A program made the position numbers and the translations under genes. Shown here one piece after another: positions 53,359 through 62,051 of a stretch of 64,000 bases of DNA. This DNA comes from Caldanaerovirga acetigignens (lineage in GTDB: Bacteria > Bacillota > Thermosediminibacteria > Thermosediminibacterales > Thermosediminibacteraceae), in the NCBI RefSeq assembly GCF_900142995.1, contig NZ_FRCR01000001.1, forward strand, positions 186,001 to 250,000, in the 5' to 3' direction. The notes beneath the pieces were generated by a model that did not search any database, was not told the DNA's origin, and was given only the letters and a program-made list of their open reading frames with translations. The first letter of the stretch is position 1; every line of letters starts with the position of its first letter.

Positions 53359-54603
53359 GTGACAGGCCAGATAGTTACTGCTATTAGCGCTCCGGTAATT
53401 GAGAATAAATTTTATACTCCTTCACAATTACAGAAAGCAAAAATTGCCTATATGGAATATTATTCAAATTTTGACCAACTGCTTGAACTTCTCCTGGAAG
53501 AGGCCAAAAATGTTGAAGGTTCGGGGAAGGATGATGAGTCGCCTGATAATTTTGTCCTACTAATGCAGTTATTAAACTTATTGCCCTGCGGTGAGAAACT
53601 AAATGCAATCAAGTTAGAGTTGGGCGAACCGGACACCATTAATAACGAAGCAGCAGAATTTAAAATTGCGGAAATAATCGGCGATAAAGCAAGAGAAGTT
53701 AATATGTTGTTAGATTCCGAAAAAAGGTCTTTTCCCTCACCGATAGAAGTTCCAAAAGATAACACAGCGAATGCATATAAAGGAAAAAACGAGGTAATAA
53801 TTGTAAATACAAAATCTACTTTAATGAATAATTCGACATCTTATGAAAACACAAGGGTATCAAATGCGATGAAAGACAGGGCAGTAAAACAAAAAGAGGT
53901 GCCAAAAGAGATCAAACTTATGAATGAAAAAAAAGGGGAAATATTAGATTTTGAGAAAGTAGTAATGGAAAAAGATGGACAAAGAGTATCACGAGGAGTA
54001 CCAAAAGTGCCTGAGATTAACGTAGAAACTTTTGAAATCATTTTACAAATCCCTTCGGCAGAAAAAACAAATACAATTAATGTCGTTTTCGAAAAAAATG
54101 AAAAGTTAATCCCAGATAACTACAAAGAAAAAATCCTGTTTATAAAAGATGCGATATTCGATGAACTAGTTGAGAAAGTTCAAGTCGCCGTGAAAGAGGG
54201 ATCGATGAAAGAAATAAAAATAAAGATAAAGCCGGAATATCTGGGTGAAATGATGGTGAGAATCGCACAGGATAAGGGTGAAGTAAAGGCAGAATTTTTC
54301 GTTAAAAATGCGATAATGAAAGAACTCCTGCAGTCGAGCATTCAAGAAATAAAAGGTCAAATGGCAAAACAGGGTTATGAGTTAAGCGATATAAAAATTT
54401 ACGATTTTCCTATGCAATTTGATATGCGGCAACAAGGCGAAAAATACGAAAATGATCGGTATAATAACAGCCATTACCGTAAGGTCCTTAAAACTAGTGA
54501 AGGAGTAAGAGGGATGATAGAAAAACCCATTGGAGAAGTAACTCAAGATAAAGCTCTTTACGGGATTTCGGATGGTTTTAGTATAATAAATTACATAGTG
54601 TGA
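53359..54603 (+). CDS. fliK: Flagellar hook-length control protein FliK
   Basis: 414 residues, GTG start with AAAGGGGGTGA upstream. The N-terminal part is low in conservation and polar, as usual. The C-terminal Flg_hook domain is recognisable (MKEIKIKIKPEYLGEMMVRIAQD, GEVKAEFFVKNAIMKELLQSSI, LKGQMAKQGYEL-like segment then DIKIYDF). FliK measures hook length and switches export specificity through FlhB. Annotation rests on that domain and on position. Confidence 0.87.
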   Translation: MTGQIVTAISAPVIENKFYTPSQLQKAKIAYMEYYSNFDQLLELLLEEAKNVEGSGKDDESPDNFVLLMQLLNLLPCGEKLNAIKLELGEPDTINNEAAEFKIAEIIGDKAREVNMLLDSEKRSFPSPIEVPKDNTANAYKGKNEVIIVNTKSTLMNNSTSYENTRVSNAMKDRAVKQKEVPKEIKLMNEKKGEILDFEKVVMEKDGQRVSRGVPKVPEINVETFEIILQIPSAEKTNTINVVFEKNEKLIPDNYKEKILFIKDAIFDELVEKVQVAVKEGSMKEIKIKIKPEYLGEMMVRIAQDKGEVKAEFFVKNAIMKELLQSSIQEIKGQMAKQGYELSDIKIYDFPMQFDMRQQGEKYENDRYNNSHYRKVLKTSEGVRGMIEKPIGEVTQDKALYGISDGFSIINYIV

Positions 54604-54617
54604 AAGGGGGCGAGGCC

Positions 54618-55007
54618 TTGAATATTATTGAAAGCGGCAGGATTTTAGGAATAATGGGAAATAGCGGCGATTACACGACGAAGAAATCAGCCCTTTCTAA
54701 GGATGACTTCTTAAAGCTGTTGATAACCGAATTGAAGTTTCAAAATCCCCTTGAACCTCTAGAAAGTAAAGAATATATAGCCCAACTTGCTACTTTTTCG
54801 ACATTAGAACAGCTTCAGAACCTTAACAAGCAGATTTCCATAGTTTCTGCCATAAGCCTTATTGGGAAAAATGTGAAAGCCGTCGATGAAAATGGCTTTG
54901 CGGCTGGAGTAGTAAAAGGAATTTCATTTGGGCAGGCAGAGTTAAAACTTATCGTCGGCGATGAAGAACGACTGGTTTCGGTAGGAGATGTGTTTGAGGT
55001 AAGCTAA
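54618..55007 (+). CDS. flgD: Flagellar hook assembly scaffold FlgD (short form)
   Basis: 129 residues from TTG 54618, the best start after GGGGGCGAGG; the frame could also open at GTG 54600 on the fliK stop. Scaffold signature LSKDDFLKLLITELKFQNPLEPLESKEYIAQLATFSTLEQLQNLN is complete. After it only a short beta-rich stretch (SLIGKNVKAVDENGFAAGVVKGI) remains, so the Tudor/FN3 domains of enterobacterial FlgD are missing, as in Bacillus. It caps the growing hook. Confidence 0.92.
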   Translation: MNIIESGRILGIMGNSGDYTTKKSALSKDDFLKLLITELKFQNPLEPLESKEYIAQLATFSTLEQLQNLNKQISIVSAISLIGKNVKAVDENGFAAGVVKGISFGQAELKLIVGDEERLVSVGDVFEVS

Positions 55008-55034
55008 AGTTGGCTACATTAGGTGGTGGTGAAA

Positions 55035-55421
55035 ATGAACGAGTATATGAAATTGTCCTTAAATTTGCCGATAAATAAAATAGAACCGGCAGGGCAAGGA
55101 AAGCCCAGGCAGGAAGTAGGGAAAACGACCGGAGATTTTCAAAAAATCCTGGAAGAAAAGCTGGGCAGGGAGCTTAAAGTTTCTAAACACGCCATGCTTA
55201 GGATGACGTCCCGGAATATAAATCTGACGTCTGAGCAGTTGGAAAAGCTAAACGCAGCGGTAGAAAAAGCAGAGAAAAAAGGGGTAAGGGAATCGCTAAT
55301 CCTGATAAACGATATAGCTTTCGTTGTCAGTATCAAAAACAGGACTATCATAACGGCGGTGGATGGACCTAACTTAAAGGAGAATTTATTTACAAATATT
55401 GACGGTGCCGTGATAATGTGA
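55035..55421 (+). CDS. Flagellar operon protein of the TIGR02530 type
   Basis: 128 residues from ATG 55035 behind AGGTGGTGG. The conserved part is at about 50-128 (SKHAMLRMTSRNINLTSEQLEKLNAAVEKAEKKGVRESLILINDIAFVVSI-type sequence, TIITAVDG). This small soluble protein is found between flgD and flgE in many Bacillota; its function is unknown. No signal peptide or membrane segment. Confidence 0.85.
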   Translation: MNEYMKLSLNLPINKIEPAGQGKPRQEVGKTTGDFQKILEEKLGRELKVSKHAMLRMTSRNINLTSEQLEKLNAAVEKAEKKGVRESLILINDIAFVVSIKNRTIITAVDGPNLKENLFTNIDGAVIM

Positions 55422-55427
55422 GCCGGA

Positions 55428-55473
55428 CCTTTTAAGGGGGCTCGGGACTCCCGAACGACCGAGGGAGTAAAGG
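55428..55473 (+). other. GC-rich structured junction before flgE
   Basis: CCTTT (55428-55432) can pair with AAAGG (55469-55473). Inside, TCGGG (55442-55446) pairs with CCCGA (55450-55454), or alternatively CTCGG (55441-55445) with CCGAG (55459-55463). The mutually exclusive stems sit about 20 bases upstream of the flgE Shine-Dalgarno sequence. No T-run follows, so it is not a terminator. Confidence 0.4.
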
Positions 55474-55506
55474 CGCTGATGATAAGTCTAGGAGGAGGAA
55501 TAAACC

Positions 55507-56736
55507 ATGATGCGCTCGATGTTCTCGGCCGTGACAGGCCTGAGAAATCACCAGACAATGATGGATGTTATCGGAAATAACATAGCCAATGTAAATACCG
55601 TGGGCTTTAAAAAGAGCCGCGTTACTTTTCAAGATGCCTTATACCAAACGATAAAAGGAGCGTCGTCTGCCCAGGGAAATAGGGGTGGGACCAACCCCAT
55701 GCAGGTGGGGCTTGGGATGACGGTAGCATCCATAGATACGCTCCACACACCTTCAAGCCTCGAGGCCACGGGGAACATGACGGATCTTGCCATTGAAGGA
55801 GACGGATTTTTTATCCTTTCAGATGGCCTGAACTATTACTATACAAGGGCAGGAAATTTCGGTTTTGATGAAGAGGGTAACTTCGTAAATACCTCTAACG
55901 GCCTAAAAGTGATGGGATGGCAGGGCACATCCGAAAAGACCCCGCAGAATATAACATCCATAAGGATACAAAAAGGAATGATGATGCCTGCTAAGGCTAC
56001 AGGTGAAGTGAGATTTGCGAAAAATTTAAATGATGCAGACAGCATGGGTGCCCAGTACAATATCCCGTTTAGGGTATACGATTCAAAAGGTAATGCCCAC
56101 AATCTTATTATTACTTTTACTAAAGCGGATTTAAACAGGTGGGATTATGTAATAAATTATGATTCATCGGATACGACAGTATCTAACATAACCAATAATC
56201 AAGGAAGCCTAGTGTTCGATCAAGTCGGTAGCCTTGATACCGATCAAAGTACAATAAATCAAGTAGAACTTGCGATTAATGGTGCCGAGCCAATCTCTCT
56301 TTCACTGGATTTTTCTGCGGTGACACAGTATGCGAAAGAAACAACTGTGGATCTTTCCTATCAAGATGGCTATGCCGCGGGAACGCTGCTCGGAATTTCG
56401 GTGGATTCTAAAGGTATAATAACAGGGGTTTTTGACAATGGGCAGAACATGGAACTTGCTCAGGTGGTTTTAGCGGTTTTTGATAACCCGGCGGGGCTTA
56501 TAAAGGCAGGAGGCAATGCCTACATGGCTTCCAACAATTCGGGGGAAGTCCAGATTGGAATGGCAGGAACCGGAGGGCGTGGCACGATTAGTCCCGGTTC
56601 CCTCGAGATGTCCAATGTGGACCTGGCTGAAGAATTTACCCGCATGATAGTCACTCAAAGGGGTTTTCAGGCCAATTCTAGGATAATTTCTGCATCGGAT
56701 GAAATGCTGCAGGAGCTTGTGAACATAAAAAGGTAA
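55507..56736 (+). CDS. flgE: Flagellar hook protein FlgE
   Basis: 409 residues. N-terminus MMRSMFSAVTGLRNHQTMMDVIGNNIANVNTVGFKK-type hook/rod motif; central beta domains (DLAIEGDGFFILSDG, QTIKGASSAQGNRGGTNPMQVGLG); C-terminal EEFTRMIVTQRGFQANSRIISASDEMLQELVNIKR-type helix. It polymerises into the hook. A very strong GGAGGAGGAA and an upstream structured region suit a highly expressed gene. A GC-rich hairpin follows. Confidence 0.95.
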   Translation: MMRSMFSAVTGLRNHQTMMDVIGNNIANVNTVGFKKSRVTFQDALYQTIKGASSAQGNRGGTNPMQVGLGMTVASIDTLHTPSSLEATGNMTDLAIEGDGFFILSDGLNYYYTRAGNFGFDEEGNFVNTSNGLKVMGWQGTSEKTPQNITSIRIQKGMMMPAKATGEVRFAKNLNDADSMGAQYNIPFRVYDSKGNAHNLIITFTKADLNRWDYVINYDSSDTTVSNITNNQGSLVFDQVGSLDTDQSTINQVELAINGAEPISLSLDFSAVTQYAKETTVDLSYQDGYAAGTLLGISVDSKGIITGVFDNGQNMELAQVVLAVFDNPAGLIKAGGNAYMASNNSGEVQIGMAGTGGRGTISPGSLEMSNVDLAEEFTRMIVTQRGFQANSRIISASDEMLQELVNIKR

Positions 56737-56754
56737 TCTCCAAATTTATAATTA

Positions 56755-56776
56755 GGCCCGGGGTAAATCCCGGGCC
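56755..56776 (+). other. Strong GC hairpin between flgE and flbD, without U-tract
   Basis: GGCCCGGG (56755-56762) pairs with CCCGGGCC (56769-56776), six-base loop. No T-run follows directly (a TTTTT run appears only at about 56787). It may stabilise the flgE mRNA 3' end or cause a pause rather than terminate the operon. Confidence 0.55.
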
Positions 56777-56811
56777 CAGATAAAGCTTTTTGAAAAGAGG
56801 TGAAGCCTTGC

Positions 56812-57012
56812 TTGATAGAACTTACAAGGCTCAACGGAAAAAAATTCTTCCTTAATGTCGACTTAATAGAAATAATAGAGCCGACACCAGATACAGTGAT
56901 AAAACTTACAAATGAAAAGACTTATATAGTAAAAGAATCACCTCTCGAAGTTGTGGAAAAAATTGTAGCATACAAAAGAAGGATTGTAAGGGGATGTGAA
57001 GTTAATGGATAG
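56812..57012 (+). CDS. flbD: FlbD/SwrD-family flagellar protein
   Basis: 66 residues from TTG 56812 (MIELTRLNGKKFFLNVDLIEIIEPTPDTVI), behind AGAGGTGA; an in-frame GTG at 56800 lies in that signal. A small family always beside flagellar genes. The Bacillus homologue SwrD increases motor power. It overlaps motA by eight bases, consistent with a role tied to the stator. Confidence 0.9.
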   Translation: MIELTRLNGKKFFLNVDLIEIIEPTPDTVIKLTNEKTYIVKESPLEVVEKIVAYKRRIVRGCEVNG

Positions 57013-57814
57013 GGCAACGTTGATAGGCATTGTAGGAGGACTCGGGCTTTTCTTATGGGCTATTTACATGGGTGGAGACCTTAAAGCTTTCATAAATGTT
57101 CCTTCTTTGATGATAGTTCTTGGAGGAGTTATTGCTTCAACTTTGATTAATTTTCCCTTTTCGAAGTTTATCGGAGTTTTGAAGATATTGAAAAATGTTT
57201 TTATTGAAAAGAGTCTGAGTGCTGAAGAAATAATAAAGACCGTTGTGAGACTCGCTGACATAGCGAGGAGAGAAGGCCTTTTGGCACTAGAAGAAACTGC
57301 AGAACAATTGGAAGACGATTTCATGAAGCGTGGGGTTATGCTGGTTGTAGACGGCACGGATCCGGATCTTGTCAAAAACATATTGGAGACAGAACTTGCT
57401 TTTCTCGAAGAGAGGCACAAAGAAGGGCAGAGCATTTTCGAAACGATGGGCTCGCTCGCGCCATCTTATGGGTTGTTGGGCACCATAATCGGTCTTATTC
57501 AAATGCTCAGCAAGTTAAACGACCCGAGTTCGGTAGGGCCGGGGATGGCGGTTGCGCTTATTACAACATTTTACGGTGCTTTCCTTGCGTATTTTATTTT
57601 TAACCCAATCGCTGGGAAACTAAAAGTCAGGAGCCGACAGGAAATACTCTTAAAGGAAATAATGATAGAAGGAATCCTTTCGATACAGGCTGGTGAAAAT
57701 CCGCGAATAATAGAGGAAAAACTGAAGGCGTTCCTGTCGCCACAGCTTAGAAAGTCCTTTAAGGAAAAGGATAAAGAGGGCGCGGAAAGCGGTGAGAGTC
57801 TTGCCTGGCGCTAA
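57005..57814 (+). CDS. motA: Flagellar motor stator protein MotA
   Basis: 269 residues from ATG 57005. Four transmembrane segments (IGIVGGLGLFLWAIYMGG, SLMIVLGGVIASTLINF, then GLLGTIIGLIQML and VALITTFYGAFLAYFIFNPI) with the cytoplasmic loop that contacts FliG between the pairs. MotA/ExbB signature SLAPSYGLLGTIIGLIQMLSKL. With MotB it conducts ions to drive rotation. The gene lies inside the fla operon rather than alone, as in several clostridia. Confidence 0.95.
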   Translation: MDRATLIGIVGGLGLFLWAIYMGGDLKAFINVPSLMIVLGGVIASTLINFPFSKFIGVLKILKNVFIEKSLSAEEIIKTVVRLADIARREGLLALEETAEQLEDDFMKRGVMLVVDGTDPDLVKNILETELAFLEERHKEGQSIFETMGSLAPSYGLLGTIIGLIQMLSKLNDPSSVGPGMAVALITTFYGAFLAYFIFNPIAGKLKVRSRQEILLKEIMIEGILSIQAGENPRIIEEKLKAFLSPQLRKSFKEKDKEGAESGESLAWR

Positions 57815-58544
57815 AAGAAGAAGATCCGAAGATGTACCGCCGCCTGGTGCTCCCCAATGGATGACTACATACGGCGACCTTATTACGCAGATATTGATAT
57901 TCTTTGTACTGCTGTTTGCGCTTTCTAATGTGGATGCAAAAAAATTCGACCTAGCCATAACATCAGTGCAAGGTTCACTTGGCATATTGGAAAGTGGAAA
58001 ATCGCTCATTAGGGGAGAGTTTGTGGAAGAGGGCATTGCCGGTGAAAATTTATTTACTGGGGAGCAGCAGGAAAGAGAACTGAGGAAATTGGGTGATCAA
58101 ATATTAGAAATTATTGAAGCTAGTGGTTATAAGGGGGTAACGGTTAGTATTGATGAAAGAGGACTTGCAGTGAGGTTCATGGAGGGGGCTCTTTTTGATT
58201 CGGGGAAGGCAGATTTGAAAAGTGAAGCTATACGTTTATTGGACAAAATAGCGCCTGTGTTAAAGCAGAGCCAGCGCCCCATAAGGGTAGAAGGCCATAC
58301 TGATAATGTACCGATACATACTAAAGAGTTCCCTTCAAACTGGGAACTTTCTACGGCAAGAGCGGTCAACGTTTTGAGGTATCTTGTAGAAAAGCACGAA
58401 ATTCCTCCTCAGATAATTTCAGCCGCGGGCTACGGAGAATACCATCCTATTGTGCCTAACGATACAGCTCAAAATCGTTCTAGAAATAGAAGGGTTGAAA
58501 TAATTATACTGAGTTCTTCATCAATAGCACAGGAACCTAAGTGA
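57792..58544 (+). CDS. motB: Flagellar motor stator protein MotB
   Basis: 250 residues from GTG 57792, overlapping motA by 23 bases; TTG 57801 with GGTGAG upstream is an equally good start. Positively charged N-terminus, then one transmembrane helix with the ion-binding Asp (Asp29 in TTYGDLITQILIFFVLLFA). The C-terminal OmpA/peptidoglycan-binding domain (RPIRVEGHTDNVPIHTKEFPSNWELSTARAVNVLRYLVE, NRSRNRRVEIIIL) anchors the stator. Ion specificity cannot be decided from sequence alone. Confidence 0.94.
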   Translation: MRVLPGAKRRRSEDVPPPGAPQWMTTYGDLITQILIFFVLLFALSNVDAKKFDLAITSVQGSLGILESGKSLIRGEFVEEGIAGENLFTGEQQERELRKLGDQILEIIEASGYKGVTVSIDERGLAVRFMEGALFDSGKADLKSEAIRLLDKIAPVLKQSQRPIRVEGHTDNVPIHTKEFPSNWELSTARAVNVLRYLVEKHEIPPQIISAAGYGEYHPIVPNDTAQNRSRNRRVEIIILSSSSIAQEPK

Positions 58545-58558
58545 ATGGAGGTTAATAC

Positions 58559-58984
58559 ATGGCCAATAAATTGCGCTCGACATTAAAACTCTTGGTAGTT
58601 GTAATTTTGGTATTATTAATAAGTACCACTGTTACTTACGTTATTGCCAAAAAGATATTGGCAGATAATTCTAAAAAAGCTCTGGAAAATCAATTCATCA
58701 CCTATTCATTGGGAGATTACCTTACAAATTTAGCGGATAGAGGTTATGTGAAGGTTTCGATTGTATGCCTTATTGACGGCAAAGAAGCTGAAAAGGAACT
58801 GAAAAAAAAAGAATTTCAGATAAAGGATAGGATCTATAGCGTTCTTCGTTCTAAGACATACGACTCCTTAAAAGATTCAAAAGGGATGGAAGCATTGAAA
58901 AAAGAAATAAAAGATACGGTAAACAAATTGATTGAAAACGGGAAAATACAAGAGGTGTATTTTACGAATATTATAGTAAACTGA
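58559..58984 (+). CDS. fliL: Flagellar basal-body-associated protein FliL
   Basis: 141 residues. One N-terminal transmembrane helix (LKLLVVVILVLLISTTVTYVIAKKIL), then a periplasmic-side domain typical of FliL (YSLGDYLTNLADRGYVKVSIVCLID, DRIYSVLRSKTYDSLKDSKGMEALKKEI, VYFTNIIVN). It supports stator function. GGAGG precedes the ATG. Placed between motB and fliM. Confidence 0.93.
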   Translation: MANKLRSTLKLLVVVILVLLISTTVTYVIAKKILADNSKKALENQFITYSLGDYLTNLADRGYVKVSIVCLIDGKEAEKELKKKEFQIKDRIYSVLRSKTYDSLKDSKGMEALKKEIKDTVNKLIENGKIQEVYFTNIIVN

Positions 58985-59013
58985 AATAGTAAACTGATGA
59001 GGGGGTCAAAAGC

Positions 59014-60012
59014 TTGGCCGAAATACTTTCGCAAAGCGAGATAGACGCTCTTATTAACGCGCTGACAGCAGGAGAAATAAAGGCAGAAGAAATAAAAAAA
59101 GAGGCTTATGAAAAGAGAATAAAAGTTTACGATTTTAGGAAGCCGAACAAGTTCTCTAAAGAACAGCTCAGTACTATGCACCTTATCCATGAAAACTTTG
59201 CACGGCAACTTATAACCTACTTTTCGGCACAGCTTAGGGCTCTTGTCCAAGTGAACGCATCTAGTGTAGACCAAATGCCATATTCGGAATTTATATCCTC
59301 AATTCCAAATCCTTCGATTATCGGAATACTTGATTTTAAACCGTTGAGAGGTGCTATAATACTGACAATAGACACATATTTAGCTTTTTCAATTGTGGAG
59401 AGGCTGCTCGGAGGAAGTGGTGAATATAGGGACAGACCCAGAGAGCCGACCGAGATAGAGGCAAACATCCTGCAGAAGCTATATTCGAAACTTGCAAAAC
59501 TCATAAAAGAAGCTTGGCAAGATATACAAGAGCTTGACCCCTCCTTTGATAAACTTGAGACTAATCCTCAGTTCATTCAGTTGGTTTCTCCGAATGAAGC
59601 GGTTGCTCTCATTACTATTAGCGTAAAGGTTGGAGAGACTGAAGGGATGATAAATATATGCCTACCATATATAGTTATAGAACCCGTTTTACCTAAGTTG
59701 TCAGCAAAGGTATGGCTTTCCACCAGCAAAAGGGATAGCGGTGTAAGTTTTACAAAGACAATTGCTGAGAAGTTAGAAAAAGTCAGTGCGGAAATAAGGG
59801 CTGAAATCGGAAGAACTAAGATTTCGGTTAGAGATTTTCTAAACCTAGATGTGGGGGATGTTATACAATTGGATAAGCGTGCAAACGGTGAAATTGATAT
59901 TTTCGTGCATGGGGTTCTCAAGTATAAAGGAATAATGGGCAAACGAAACGGACGTCTTGCACTTAGGGTTACAAAAGTTGCGAGCGAAAGGGATGAAGCA
60001 AATGATGGATGA
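59014..60012 (+). CDS. fliM: Flagellar motor switch protein FliM
   Basis: 332 residues from TTG 59014 behind GAGGGGGT. The N-terminal CheY-binding motif LSQSEIDALINAL is intact, followed by the CheC-like middle domain (MHLIHENFARQLITYFSAQLRALVQV, SIVERLLGGSG) and a C-terminal SpoA/FliN-like domain (LDVGDVIQLDKRANGEIDIFVHG). It sets rotation direction. Its 3' end overlaps the fliY start. Confidence 0.96.
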   Translation: MAEILSQSEIDALINALTAGEIKAEEIKKEAYEKRIKVYDFRKPNKFSKEQLSTMHLIHENFARQLITYFSAQLRALVQVNASSVDQMPYSEFISSIPNPSIIGILDFKPLRGAIILTIDTYLAFSIVERLLGGSGEYRDRPREPTEIEANILQKLYSKLAKLIKEAWQDIQELDPSFDKLETNPQFIQLVSPNEAVALITISVKVGETEGMINICLPYIVIEPVLPKLSAKVWLSTSKRDSGVSFTKTIAEKLEKVSAEIRAEIGRTKISVRDFLNLDVGDVIQLDKRANGEIDIFVHGVLKYKGIMGKRNGRLALRVTKVASERDEANDG

Positions 60013-61099
60013 AAACCGAATTTTATCCCAAGAGGAAATAAATGAACTCCTGGCCAAAACGCTTTCAAAAAAAAGCGAGGAAGAGGTCCTTACTCAGGAG
60101 GAAAAAGATGCTCTAGGAGAAATAGGGAATATATCTATAGGTACATCTGCTACTACGCTTTTTACGTTATTGAGGAACAAGGTCATAATCACGACTCCAA
60201 ATGTGACTGTTACTACTATCGAAGAATTGCAAGAGAAATTTACGATTCCCTTTATAGCCGTAATAGTTGATTATACGGAAGGTATTGAAGGGAGCACAAT
60301 TCTTATCATAAAGGAAGAAGATGCTAAAGTTATTGCTGATTTAATGATGGGAGGAGATGGTACTAACACTGATATAGAATTGGATGATTTAAGACTCAGC
60401 GCTGTGGGCGAAGCAATGAATCAGATGATGGGTTCTTCTGCGACGTCATTATCTACACTGTTAAAAAGGAACATTAACATTTCACCTCCGAAGCTCCAGC
60501 GAATCAGCTTTGCTGATGACTCCCTTGCAAATTATTTTAAAAAAGAAGAGAAAATAGTGAAGGTTTCGTTTCAGATGGAGGTGGGAGAATTAATAAAAAG
60601 CCAAATAATGCTTTTAATGTCGGTTCCGTTTGCAAAGAAAATGGTAAAGGAATTATACGAAGTATCATCCGGAAGTCCTGCGAGTAATACGGAAAATATT
60701 GAAAGGCAAGAAATAAATAACTCTGAAGAAAATAAAGAAGAGCAAAAACAATTATCTGAGGAGAAAAGAGAAAAGGGGAAAATTGAGGTTAAGCCTATAG
60801 AACTTGAGGACCTCGACGATAAGACAACTGCGAGCAGGAAATCCTCCATAGACCTCATCATGGATGTTCCGCTTGAAATTTCGGTGGAACTGGGAAGAGC
60901 TGTCAAGAAGATAAAAGAGATTCTTGAAATAGGTCCAGGCTCCATTATAGAACTAGAGAAGATGGCGGGAGAGCCGGTAGATATACTGGTAAACGGCAAA
61001 CGCATAGCGAAAGGAGAGGTCGTGGTTGTTGACGAAAATTTTGGAGTGAGAATTACAGAAATCATAAATTCCAATGAAAAAATTGATTATTTACAGTAA
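60002..61099 (+). CDS. fliY: Flagellar motor switch phosphatase FliY
   Basis: 365 residues from ATG 60002 (or 60005) after AAGGGATGA; longer frames run inside fliM. N-terminal CheY-binding-like motif ILSQEEINELLA. The CheC-like phosphatase region keeps both active-site motifs: D-x-x-x-E-x-x-N in KDALGEIGNISIG and S-x-x-x-E-x-x-N in RLSAVGEAMNQMMG. A charged linker (about 235-275) leads to a FliN domain (LMDVPLEISVELGRAVKKIKEIL, AKGEVVVVDENFGVRIT). It both builds the switch and removes phosphate from CheY-P. Confidence 0.95.
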   Translation: MMDENRILSQEEINELLAKTLSKKSEEEVLTQEEKDALGEIGNISIGTSATTLFTLLRNKVIITTPNVTVTTIEELQEKFTIPFIAVIVDYTEGIEGSTILIIKEEDAKVIADLMMGGDGTNTDIELDDLRLSAVGEAMNQMMGSSATSLSTLLKRNINISPPKLQRISFADDSLANYFKKEEKIVKVSFQMEVGELIKSQIMLLMSVPFAKKMVKELYEVSSGSPASNTENIERQEINNSEENKEEQKQLSEEKREKGKIEVKPIELEDLDDKTTASRKSSIDLIMDVPLEISVELGRAVKKIKEILEIGPGSIIELEKMAGEPVDILVNGKRIAKGEVVVVDENFGVRITEIINSNEKIDYLQ

Positions 61100-61119
61100 A
61101 AGATTAAGGAGGAATCAAA

Positions 61120-61479
61120 ATGGCGGGAATTTTGATCGTAGATGATGCAGCATTCATGAGGATGATGATAAAAGATATTCTCACCAAAAATGGATTTGAA
61201 GTGGTAGGGGAGGCTGAAAATGGTGCTGTTGCTGTGGAAAAGTATAAGGCGCTTAAGCCTGGTCTTGTAGTTATGGATATAACTATGCCGGAAATGGATG
61301 GAATTGAGGCGGTAAGGAGAATAAAAGCTATCGACCCGGATGCAAGGATAATCATGTGTTCGGCTATGGGTCAACAGGCAATGGTCATTGATGCTATACA
61401 GGCTGGAGCGAGGGATTTCATAGTAAAACCCTTTCAGCCTGATAGAGTGGTAGAAGCTGTAAAAAAAGCACTTTCGTGA
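61120..61479 (+). CDS. cheY: Chemotaxis response regulator CheY
   Basis: 119 residues, a lone receiver domain. Acid pocket Asp8-Asp9, phospho-acceptor Asp53 (LVVMDITMPEMDG), conserved Ser/Thr region MCSAMGQQAMV and Lys in FIVKPFQPDRV. CheA-phosphorylated CheY binds FliM/FliY. AAGGAGGAATC precedes the ATG. Located between fliY and fliO as in Bacillus. No cheA or receptors are in the window. Confidence 0.96.
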   Translation: MAGILIVDDAAFMRMMIKDILTKNGFEVVGEAENGAVAVEKYKALKPGLVVMDITMPEMDGIEAVRRIKAIDPDARIIMCSAMGQQAMVIDAIQAGARDFIVKPFQPDRVVEAVKKALS

Positions 61480-61496
61480 AGAAGGTAAAGATCTCT

Positions 61497-62051
61497 ATGA
61501 AGCCAAAAATTTTCTATTGGATCTTCATCATTTTAATTGTTCTTTATTCCATGATTGACAGTTCAACTACGATTGCCGATGAAACCAATAAAGAATCGCC
61601 AGTTGATGTGAAAAATCTTAAAAGTTACAATTTCGAAGAGCCTGTTACGGGTAAGCAGACAGGCTTAATTCAAAAAGGAATTTTCGGCTTTGCTATCTAT
61701 ATAGGCTCCCTAGTTCTGGTATGTTCGCTTGCGATATTGGCTTTGCGATGGATGGCGAAGTATGCTAAACCTTCTAATTGGAAGAGCAAGTATATGGAAG
61801 TCTTAGATGCGTTATATCTTGATTCAAAAAACCGCTTATTGATAATTAAATCTCCGGCAGGTGTGAAAGTCCTTGGTATATCGGATAAAGGAATAAACAT
61901 AATAGGAGAGCTTGATAAAAAAACAGCCGAATTGATAGAGGAAGCTGAAAAATCGGGCATCCAAAGCAAAACTTTTGGTATGCAGCTTGAATATTTCCTC
62001 AAGAAATTTAAAAGTCTTTCTGCGGCTAAAGACGGTGATGATAAATCATGA
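61497..62051 (+). CDS. fliO: Flagellar biosynthesis protein FliO (FliZ in Bacillus)
   Basis: 184 residues from ATG 61497, chosen because GAAGG lies upstream; GTG 61476 on the cheY stop is an alternative. A probable signal peptide at the N-terminus (IFYWIFIILIVLYSMIDSSTTIA), one further transmembrane helix (AIYIGSLVLVCSLAILALRWMAKYA), then the cytoplasmic FliO domain (YMEVLDALYLDSKNRLLIIKSPAGVKVLGIS). It stabilises FliP in the export gate. ATGA overlap with fliP. Confidence 0.9.
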   Translation: MKPKIFYWIFIILIVLYSMIDSSTTIADETNKESPVDVKNLKSYNFEEPVTGKQTGLIQKGIFGFAIYIGSLVLVCSLAILALRWMAKYAKPSNWKSKYMEVLDALYLDSKNRLLIIKSPAGVKVLGISDKGINIIGELDKKTAELIEEAEKSGIQSKTFGMQLEYFLKKFKSLSAAKDGDDKS

